In this document: piece after piece, positions 1 through 5,980 of the stretch
Numbering within the stretch: position 1 is the first letter of the stretch
Layout: every line of letters begins with the position of its first letter
Program-made: the position numbers and the translations under genes
DNA from: Planctomycetaceae bacterium
GTDB taxonomy: Bacteria; Planctomycetota; Planctomycetia; Planctomycetales; Planctomycetaceae
Direction: 5' to 3'
Length of the DNA: 6,749 nucleotides
NCBI GenBank assembly: GCA_015487825.1
Contig: WFOZ01000673.1
Location: 1-6,749, forward strand
Notes under the pieces: generated by a model
The model's database searches: none
The model's input: the letters and a program-made list of their open reading frames with translations, nothing else
What the model was told of the DNA's origin: nothing

Positions 1-39
1 CAAAAATAATTGCATTTCAAAATTGAATCCACCTCTCAA

Positions 40-171
40 ATGAATAATGCAATCAAAAAAACAATAACAGTAATATCAATCCTGTTATTATTTTTGCTAT
101 TTTCATTCATCTGCATCGTCTCTTTCATACTTTTAATCCTCTACTGCAACCCAGACATTCCATTGTCCTGA
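40..171 (+). CDS. Possible 43-residue single-span membrane peptide (doubtful)
   Basis: An ATG at 40 opens a 43-codon frame ending in TGA at 169-171. The peptide has a short polar start with Lys6-Lys7, then an almost unbroken run of Ile, Leu, Phe and Val from about residue 8 to 35, then a short polar tail with Asn-Pro-Asp. This is the pattern of a one-span membrane peptide with its N-terminus inside. Against it: there is no Shine-Dalgarno sequence ahead of the ATG, the DNA is very AT-rich (which favours chance hydrophobic codons), and a 30-codon ORF on the opposite strand has a better ribosome site. I recognise no family. It may be a real small membrane protein or only an intergenic open frame. 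Confidence 0.22.
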   Translation: MNNAIKKTITVISILLLFLLFSFICIVSFILLILYCNPDIPLS

Positions 172-181
172 TGGATTTTGG

Positions 182-209
182 CCATGTTCACTTCGCGAAG
201 TAGACATGG
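182..209. promoter_or_regulatory. 28-bp near-perfect palindrome upstream of the fusion hydrolase gene
   Basis: The outer arms CCATGT (182-187) and ACATGG (204-209) are exact reverse complements. The centre ACTTCGCGAAGT (190-201) is a perfect 12-bp palindrome. Only the two positions between them (TC at 188-189 against AG at 202-203) do not pair, and one of those could form a T-G wobble. The site lies 60 bp before the ATG at 270. A weak promoter-like pair, TTGGCC (178-183) and TAGACA (201-206) with a 17-nt spacer, overlaps it, which would suit an operator. No T-run follows on the + strand, so a classical terminator is unlikely. The promoter reading is speculative. Confidence 0.5.
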
Positions 210-221
210 ATCCCGCTCTGC

Positions 222-241
222 TTTACAGTTGTTTCTGTAAA
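222..241. promoter_or_regulatory. Inverted repeat in the leader of the fusion hydrolase gene
   Basis: Perfect 7-bp arms TTTACAG (222-228) and CTGTAAA (235-241) flank the 6-nt spacer TTGTTT. The element ends 28 bp before the ATG at 270 and just upstream of the ribosome binding site, AAGGG at 259-263. It could be a protein-binding dyad or a small mRNA hairpin in the leader. I cannot assign it to a known regulator. Confidence 0.4.
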
Positions 242-269
242 TATCACTTCCAATATCCAAGGGAAAGAG

Positions 270-3212
270 ATGAAACAGAACCGATTTCTTATTACCTCGT
301 TGCTATTTCTTTTTATCGCAACGACGGCTCATTGCGAGGAAAAGAAATTACGCGAGTTTCGTGTCTGGGCGACAAGTTGTTCGCATGTTCCGGCTGATGT
401 TCTTCGAGGGCGAAAGAGTCTTGGCTCTGCGATTGAACAATCCGAAGGTCTCGTGAAAGATGCCCCGGGGTTTGACTGGGATATTATGATCGATGCCGGT
501 GATTTGTCTGCTCATCAGTATCCTCCGGGTGATGCTGACGGGGAGGAATTACTGCGGCAGTATCGGGTAATGACCAAACATCGCCGCGAGCAGATCTACA
601 ATGTTCCCGGCAATCATGATGCGCCGTATTACGATCATGGTCCGGGTTCATGGTTTCGAAAATGGGGCGATCCGTTAGGAGAAAACACGGAGTTTTCGGG
701 CGTCGATCCGAAGCGGCGGCCGTTTCCTGTCGAAGGGAACTGGGAGAGATACAAATTTCAGGCTGGGAACATTCTCTTTTTGATGCTGGCTGATCGCAAC
801 GATGCCCCCGCTCCTGTTGGGCGCGGGCACAGTCAAGAGAATTTTTCCGGTGGATTTCCAGCCGGTGCAGTCACGCGTGATACGTTCAACTGGTGGAAGC
901 AGCAGGTGCTTGAAAATCAGGATAAAATCATCATCACGATGCATCATCACGTATTGCGTGAGACAACAATTGCCTCTGGGCGTGGCGAAGGGCATCCGCG
1001 GTATCATGGCAGTTCGGGAAGTGCAGCGGGTTCATCGTATCTGTATTACATTATCGAAAAAGATGACCCGGATGATTTTCAGTACAAAGAAGATGCTCAC
1101 GTTTTTGAGGATTTTCTCGATGATTTTCAAAAGAAAAATGGACGAGGGGCGATTGATCTCTGGGTTGGCGGGCATACGCATGTTAAGAATCCGGATGATA
1201 CCTGGGGAGGCAAGACGATTTCTGAAACTCGTTGGGGTGTCTCGTTTCTTCAGGTTGCAGCATTAACCAGGCATCATGGCGGCGCACTTCCGATGAGCCG
1301 ATTGATCAGGTTCACACAGGGGTGCAGCAGTGCCAGGGCTGATGTTTATCTGCATCAGAATACGTATAAGAAAAACCGAATCGGGTGGTACGAACCGGCT
1401 TCGGTCGATCTTCCTCTACGTCACAAATTTGTTGCACCGGCCCCAATCAAACCGATGCTCCCCTTCCCTGAAAAAGCCAGGGTTTTCAAGGGGCCTTATG
1501 TCAGGCACGGATCGGTAAAAACAAAAAAGAAATCCTCTGCGATTAAAGTTTTGACGGAACGGAATGTTGCAGTGCCGATGCGAGATGGCGTTGTGCTTCG
1601 AGCCAATGTTTTTCGACCCGATCAGGGGGGGCCGTATCCTGTTCTTGTTATGCGAACACCTTATGGCAAGCGAAACGGTGGTGTTGATCGTTACGTCAAA
1701 GCCGGCTATATCGTTGTTTCGCAGGATGCACGTGGACGATACGCTTCGGATGGCAAGTGGAGATCGTTTGTGCGATTCGAAACAGACGATGCAAAAGATG
1801 GATACGATACGGTGGAATGGGCTGCGAAACTGCCCGGTTCTAACGGCAAGGTGGGAACCTTTGGAGCCTCGTATAACGCATTTCTGCAATGGCGGTTAGC
1901 CCCATTGAGGCCTCCTTCTCTGGTGGCAATGGCTGCATTCAGTATTCCTGCCCGTTACACAGATCTGGAAGGGCCGGGAACAATCCGCACCGGTCGTCGG
2001 ATGCACTGGTGGGTTGTCAGCATGTCGCCCGATATGCGAGCCAAGGCAGGTCGCCCCGTAATCAATTCAAGAAAATTATGGAACGAAGGGGATTCTGAAA
2101 AATGGTTGAATTTCCTTCCCTACCTTGATTTGCCCAGAGAAGCGTTCGAAGACGAAACCGAAGCAGTTCATTACTGGCTCAACAATCCTCACACCGACCC
2201 CTGGAAATTGCATGAGGATGTCAAAGAAATCACCGTGCCCAATTTTGATATCATTGGTTGGTACGACCACTGCAACGGCGACATGCTGTTAAATAAAACA
2301 ATGGTGAACGAGGCAAAGAGCGAAATTGCTCGCAAAGGTTCGCGGACAATCATCGGTCCCTGGGCGCATGTTGGTCGTGGAAAGAGGCGTTATGGCAATA
2401 TCGATTTCGGTCCAAACGCCAAGATGGATGCTGTCGCATTGGAAATTCGGTGGTTCGATTACTGGCTCAAAGGGAAACAGAACGGGATCGACAAAACGGC
2501 TCCCTACCGTATCTTCGTGATGGGCGATAACAAGTGGCGCGACGAACAATACTGGCCTCTGATAAGAACAGTCGATAAGGTTTTTTATCTTTCGAGTAAA
2601 GGAAAGGCAAACACGCCTGCGGGTGATGGGAAACTGGTCACGGAAAAATCTTACGATATCGGGAATAACAAGTTTACGTATGATCCGAAAGACCCTGTTC
2701 CTTCGCTGCACGGCTCTGCATTGTTTCAAATTCCAACGGATCAAAAACCGTTGGCAAAACGAAAAGATATCCTTGTTTATCAAACTGATATTCTTAAAGA
2801 GCGAATTGAGGTTACTGGTAATCCGGTTGTCGAATTGTATGCAGCATCTACAGCGCCAGATACCGATTTCTTTGTCAGACTGATCGACGTTGCACCGGAT
2901 GGCATCGAACGGGATGTTTCCATGGGAATGGTCCGGGCCAGATATCGTGAGGGCCTCGATAAGCCGAGCCTGATCACGCCGGGGGAAACGTACAAGTACA
3001 CGATTCGCATGAATCCGACTTCAAATGCCTTCCTGCCTGGGCATCGCATGCGATTGGATATCACCAGCAGCGATTTTCCCAATTATGACCGCAATCATAA
3101 TACCGCAGCCAATCAAAATGCAGATGCAACACTCAAAACCGCCACGCAGACCATTCATCACGGCGGTATTTATGCCACACGTATTGTGTTGCCTCAGGTG
3201 CCCAACGAATAA
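270..3212 (+). CDS. Exported fusion protein: calcineurin-like metallophosphoesterase + CocE/NonD family (peptidase S15-like) hydrolase
   Basis: The start ATG is supported by AAGGG at 259-263, six bases upstream. Residues 1-22 form a Sec signal peptide: basic start, hydrophobic core at 6-20, likely cut after Ala-His-Cys22. Residues 28-360 are a metallophosphoesterase domain with Gly77-Asp78, Gly-Asn-His-Asp at 114-117, His225-227 and Gly-His-Thr-His at 301-304. The first motif reads Cys37-Ser-His39, where Asp-x-His is usual. A Lys-rich linker lies around 395-425. Residues 427-735 are an alpha/beta hydrolase of the CocE/S15 type: the nucleophile is Ser534 in GASY, the acid Asp666 in GWYD and the base His700 in GPWAH, with Tyr465 (RTPY) as probable oxyanion-hole residue. 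Residues 740-975 match the jelly-roll C-terminal domain of this family. The second half should cleave ester or amide bonds; its substrate is unknown. It works outside the cytoplasm. The two-enzyme fusion is unusual. Confidence 0.93.
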   Translation: MKQNRFLITSLLFLFIATTAHCEEKKLREFRVWATSCSHVPADVLRGRKSLGSAIEQSEGLVKDAPGFDWDIMIDAGDLSAHQYPPGDADGEELLRQYRVMTKHRREQIYNVPGNHDAPYYDHGPGSWFRKWGDPLGENTEFSGVDPKRRPFPVEGNWERYKFQAGNILFLMLADRNDAPAPVGRGHSQENFSGGFPAGAVTRDTFNWWKQQVLENQDKIIITMHHHVLRETTIASGRGEGHPRYHGSSGSAAGSSYLYYIIEKDDPDDFQYKEDAHVFEDFLDDFQKKNGRGAIDLWVGGHTHVKNPDDTWGGKTISETRWGVSFLQVAALTRHHGGALPMSRLIRFTQGCSSARADVYLHQNTYKKNRIGWYEPASVDLPLRHKFVAPAPIKPMLPFPEKARVFKGPYVRHGSVKTKKKSSAIKVLTERNVAVPMRDGVVLRANVFRPDQGGPYPVLVMRTPYGKRNGGVDRYVKAGYIVVSQDARGRYASDGKWRSFVRFETDDAKDGYDTVEWAAKLPGSNGKVGTFGASYNAFLQWRLAPLRPPSLVAMAAFSIPARYTDLEGPGTIRTGRRMHWWVVSMSPDMRAKAGRPVINSRKLWNEGDSEKWLNFLPYLDLPREAFEDETEAVHYWLNNPHTDPWKLHEDVKEITVPNFDIIGWYDHCNGDMLLNKTMVNEAKSEIARKGSRTIIGPWAHVGRGKRRYGNIDFGPNAKMDAVALEIRWFDYWLKGKQNGIDKTAPYRIFVMGDNKWRDEQYWPLIRTVDKVFYLSSKGKANTPAGDGKLVTEKSYDIGNNKFTYDPKDPVPSLHGSALFQIPTDQKPLAKRKDILVYQTDILKERIEVTGNPVVELYAASTAPDTDFFVRLIDVAPDGIERDVSMGMVRARYREGLDKPSLITPGETYKYTIRMNPTSNAFLPGHRMRLDITSSDFPNYDRNHNTAANQNADATLKTATQTIHHGGIYATRIVLPQVPNE

Positions 3213-3221
3213 AACTAAAGC

Positions 3222-4154
3222 TTAAATCTCTTCCGGCCCATTTGTTCCCGGAATCGTTTTTGTCAAACTTTTTCCGAGAATCGAGGGGCACCAGTATTTT
3301 TCGATATGTTCGATAACCAACTCAACGCCACGGGCGTGACTGACATAAGGTTTATCTCTCGGGTCATAAAGAGCATCCGTTAAATCGCGGCAAAGGACAA
3401 CATTTTTCCCCAGATATTTTTGCTGACGGATACCGAATGGGCGTCCAAGAACACACATGTTGGTATGAACGCCCATCAGGACAACATTCTTGCGCTGCTC
3501 CTGTTCGAGGAAGTTGTAAATTTCCTGACCATTGTCACTGATACCATCGTAGCCGTTGATATCTATTGCAGCATGCTGATGCCGGTCGGTTGCAACGTGT
3601 GGCGCACCAATCGGGTCATCACAACCGGTAACTCTGGCATCGTCACGTTTTACGTTATCAACAATCGGCCAGGGACCTTCATGTTTTTCATTGAGATAGC
3701 ACCAGCGTTGAATAGGAACCGATGGCTTGGAATGTACCGCCAGTTTCATGCGTTGACGGTATGGTGTCTGTTCATAAAGCTTCACGCCGCCGGATGGAGC
3801 GTGGATAATAGCTACCCCCTGATCGCGAGCCAGCGAAACAACTTCATTCATCTTAGGAGCCATCCGATTCACTCGCATTGCAGCCATTTTACAGGGATGA
3901 TCGGCCCACATGTCACAGATGATGATTGCTGTCTCAGAAGCCTTCCATGAAACAGTTTCGTTTATTACCTTGAAACCATCATCCGATTTTTCCCGACGAC
4001 GCCACTCGATGGACAAATCACCCGGAACCTTCGGTATGGTGCGACTCGATTTATTTTCAGCTGCAGAGGAAGTGCCTGAGATCGCAATAATTGCTAAACC
4101 TTGAGCGACAGTCTTCATCGCTTCACGTCGAGTGCAGGAAGTAGAGTGACCCAT
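3222..4154 (-). CDS. Isochorismatase-like cysteine hydrolase with Tat signal
   Basis: The ATG at 4154 follows a good ribosome site, AAGGA (4161-4165, minus strand), six bases away. The N-terminus carries a twin-arginine motif (Thr8-Arg9-Arg10-Glu-Ala-Met-Lys14) and a hydrophobic stretch to about residue 32, so the enzyme is probably exported folded. The fold is that of the isochorismatase/nicotinamidase superfamily, which hydrolyses amides or related bonds. Asp81 lies at the end of a hydrophobic strand (AIIICD), and the nucleophile Cys234 sits in GVHTNMCV. The C-terminal part (RDLTD, HIEKYWCPSI) matches my memory of a planctomycete-rich branch. At 310 residues it is longer than the usual 180-220 because of the signal and an enlarged region at about 120-190. 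No Lys lies between 169 and 222, where the third triad residue normally falls. It converges with the fusion hydrolase gene, stops 9 bp apart. Substrate unknown. Confidence 0.9.
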   Translation of the reverse strand: MGHSTSCTRREAMKTVAQGLAIIAISGTSSAAENKSSRTIPKVPGDLSIEWRRREKSDDGFKVINETVSWKASETAIIICDMWADHPCKMAAMRVNRMAPKMNEVVSLARDQGVAIIHAPSGGVKLYEQTPYRQRMKLAVHSKPSVPIQRWCYLNEKHEGPWPIVDNVKRDDARVTGCDDPIGAPHVATDRHQHAAIDINGYDGISDNGQEIYNFLEQEQRKNVVLMGVHTNMCVLGRPFGIRQQKYLGKNVVLCRDLTDALYDPRDKPYVSHARGVELVIEHIEKYWCPSILGKSLTKTIPGTNGPEEI

Positions 4155-4182
4155 GAAAAATCCTTTTCACTATGAAGTTGTG

Positions 4183-4235
4183 GAAATCAGGTATTGCAAT
4201 TCACCGCCAGTCTACACCAAATACCTGTCGATTTC
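4183..4235. repeat. Interrupted inverted repeat between the coiled-coil and cysteine hydrolase genes
   Basis: The arms are GAAATCAGGTATT (4183-4195) and AATACCTG-tcg-ATTTC (4220-4235). They pair over 8 bp, then a 3-nt bulge, then 5 bp more, with a 24-nt loop. The element fills most of the 93-bp gap. On the minus strand it lies after the coiled-coil stop codon and before the hydrolase ribosome site. No T-run follows either arm, so it is not a textbook intrinsic terminator. It might be an operator, a leader structure for the hydrolase gene, or a processing hairpin. Confidence 0.4.
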
Positions 4236-4247
4236 GAGCACTGTTCA

Positions 4248-5801
4248 TCACGGATCCAGATCAGATGCCTGCTCCAGCCGGGAAAGCAGATCGCGGATGA
4301 TGTTTTCCGCTTCTTCACGTTCGCTGAGTAATTGATTCAGTTTTGCTTCCCGGATTTCGTTCTGCCGGTCTGTTTCAAGTCGTTGTTCTTCAAGTAATCG
4401 TCGTTGTTCTTCCCAGCGGGTGATCCCTTCCACGATCCATTGGCGAGATTCTGTTTCGTATTTTTTTAGCGTCTGGCGTTTGCGGGACAGTTCCTGTTGC
4501 TGCGTCGTTAATTGAGCTTGCAGTGTTTCCAGTTGCTGGCGGGTTTCCTGGTAAAAATGATCCAGCTTTTCACGGGAAGTCTGCAGACTCTGTTCATCCG
4601 GCGTCTGCCCTGTTTCCAACGCGAACTTGACAACCTGTTCATCAAAGGCGAGGCGTATTTCCAGATTCTCCTGATGAGTTTCGATAACCTGCTCACGTGT
4701 TTGCAGTAATTGCTGCTGTTGGAGATGTAGTTGCTGCTGTTGAGTATCCAGTTGAGAAAGACGGCTTTCGTATTCCGCTTCTCTCTCCTGTTGAATCTGT
4801 TTGAATTCTGTCTGAATCTCCTGAAGCTGTTGTTGTTCGTGCAGAAGTTGTTCCTGCTGATGCTTCAGTGTTGTTTCGGCAATTTGCTGTTTGCGTTCGA
4901 ACGCAGCCAATCGTTCATCAAGCAGACCGCGCGCTTTGCGAAGTTGTGAAGCTCGCATGCGGAATTGTTCGTTAAGCTTTTGATGTTTTTGTATCGCCTG
5001 TTGGGTCTCAACTTTTAGCGAATTGCGTTGTTGCTCGGTTTGTGTACGTAATCGTTCGAGGTGGTCCTCCTGCAATCGTAGCCGACGCGTTGCCTGGGCC
5101 TGCTGTTGCTTGATCTGCTCCAGCTGCTCCTGGCAGGCTTGTTCAAACTCGTTCCGTTTTCTGGTCAGTGTTTCTTCAGATTCTCTTTCGATCCGTTCAA
5201 TTTCATCGAGCCGGGATTTTCGAAGCTGTTCGATCTCTGTTTCAATTTCCGAAAAACGCTGTTCCTGTTCCTCTCGTTGAAGTTGCAGCTTTAATGTTGC
5301 TTCCTGATGAAGCTTTTGCTGCTGCTCCAGTTGCTTTGCTTGTTCATCAATTCGTTTTTGCCTGCGATCAGCATCGGTTTCCAATTCCATTAACCGGGTT
5401 TCACGCGATGTTAAATCCTGGCGAGTCTGATCGACCCAACGGGAAAACTGAGTCTCCCGCTGTTCAAGCTCCTGGATTTTTTCCTGCTGGGCCTGCTCCC
5501 GATGATCAAGTTCTGCCAGTCGGATGCGCAGTTGCTCAAAAACTCTTCCTGCATCAGCCAGTAAGGCATCTTCAGAAAGCCCAACAGAAACCGGTGAAGG
5601 CCGGTTCTCTGGCGGAGCCTTTTCAGTCGGGGGAGTTGGAGTCTGCGCGGAAGCGGAAACAGGGCTGACAGGCATCAGATGTGAGTCATCAACTCGCAGA
5701 TTTTTATCTCCAAGTTGCAACGAAACCCCAGCATTCTCCTGCTCATTGGGTACAGAATGTTGAGTCGTTTTTTCTGAAGAAGATGTCTGATCCTGACTCA
5801 C
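4248..5801 (-). CDS. Large Gln/Glu-rich coiled-coil protein of unknown function
   Basis: I do not recognise this 517-residue protein. Residues 1-75 are rich in Ser, Pro, Thr and Gln and look disordered. From about 78 to 385 and again from about 410 to 511 the sequence is dense in Glu, Gln, Arg and Leu with heptad-like spacing, so a very long coiled coil is expected. A less regular segment (about 385-410, with FDEQVVKFALETGQTPDEQ) may be a hinge. Trp is rare (122, 455, 463) and there is one Cys, at 223. There is no signal peptide, membrane span or nucleotide-binding motif, so it should be cytosolic and structural or scaffolding; that is inference from shape only. The start is GTG, with a good ribosome site six bases upstream. 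It lies 179 bp after metH and 93 bp before the hydrolase gene on the same strand. Confidence 0.85.
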   Translation of the reverse strand: MSQDQTSSSEKTTQHSVPNEQENAGVSLQLGDKNLRVDDSHLMPVSPVSASAQTPTPPTEKAPPENRPSPVSVGLSEDALLADAGRVFEQLRIRLAELDHREQAQQEKIQELEQRETQFSRWVDQTRQDLTSRETRLMELETDADRRQKRIDEQAKQLEQQQKLHQEATLKLQLQREEQEQRFSEIETEIEQLRKSRLDEIERIERESEETLTRKRNEFEQACQEQLEQIKQQQAQATRRLRLQEDHLERLRTQTEQQRNSLKVETQQAIQKHQKLNEQFRMRASQLRKARGLLDERLAAFERKQQIAETTLKHQQEQLLHEQQQLQEIQTEFKQIQQEREAEYESRLSQLDTQQQQLHLQQQQLLQTREQVIETHQENLEIRLAFDEQVVKFALETGQTPDEQSLQTSREKLDHFYQETRQQLETLQAQLTTQQQELSRKRQTLKKYETESRQWIVEGITRWEEQRRLLEEQRLETDRQNEIREAKLNQLLSEREEAENIIRDLLSRLEQASDLDP

Positions 5802-5807
5802 AGGGAT

Positions 5808-5812
5808 TCCTT
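5808..5812 (-). promoter_or_regulatory. Ribosome binding site that fixes the GTG start of the coiled-coil gene
   Basis: On the minus strand AAGGA is followed by six bases and then GTG (5801-5799). No ATG in this frame lies near a comparable site, and the next residues (Ser-Gln-Asp-Gln) begin the Ser/Gln-rich disordered head. GTG is therefore the best-supported start. Confidence 0.65.
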
Positions 5813-5832
5813 TCCCGTTTTTGACCGAAAAC

Positions 5833-5873
5833 TATGTACCAAGATAATTGCAGAGGCAACGCGTCCGTACATA
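5833..5873. promoter_or_regulatory. Spaced inverted repeat upstream of the coiled-coil gene
   Basis: TATGTAC (5833-5839) and GTACATA (5867-5873) are exact reverse complements separated by 27 nt, centred about 52 bp ahead of the GTG start. The span also holds a weak minus-strand promoter-like pair (TTGCCT, then TACATA after 15 nt). The rest of the 5802-5980 gap shows only a 10-bp palindrome, TGAATATTCA at 5885-5894, and a pyrimidine-rich stretch (about 5941-5982) just after the metH stop. No clear terminator for metH is visible. Arms this short can arise by chance. Confidence 0.2.
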
Positions 5874-5980
5874 AACCCCACAGCTGAATATTCATTACTG
5901 AGACGGAAATATAGCAAACAAGCTCATTTGACGAAACAGCAACCCAACCCTCTCCACTTCTCCTATTCTTACTATTCTTT

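Noticed and set aside
36..128. 30-codon minus-strand ORF with a good Shine-Dalgarno sequence
   Set aside because: Too short and in biased AT-rich DNA to call as a gene; kept only as a finding alongside the + strand ORF.
1416..1889. 157-codon open frame antisense to the fusion hydrolase
   Set aside because: Lies wholly inside a gene with clear catalytic motifs, and its own sequence shows no domain or plausible protein character.
3213..3221. Possible bidirectional terminator between the convergent genes
   Set aside because: The gap is only 9 bp and I see no GC-rich stem with a T-run; termination must rely on sequence inside the genes or on another mechanism.
3420..3950. 176-codon open frame antisense to the cysteine hydrolase
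   Set aside because: A shadow of the real gene; the minus-strand frame carries the Tat signal and catalytic residues.
4731..4860. CAG/CTG-rich stretches resembling a microsatellite
   Set aside because: The triplets are mixed CAA/CAG codons for Gln in the coiled coil, not a regular array, apart from the one heptad-sized repeat reported.
5168..5668. 166-codon open frame antisense to the coiled-coil gene
   Set aside because: Arises from the Gln/Glu codon bias of the real gene, as do several other + strand frames across 4500-5760.
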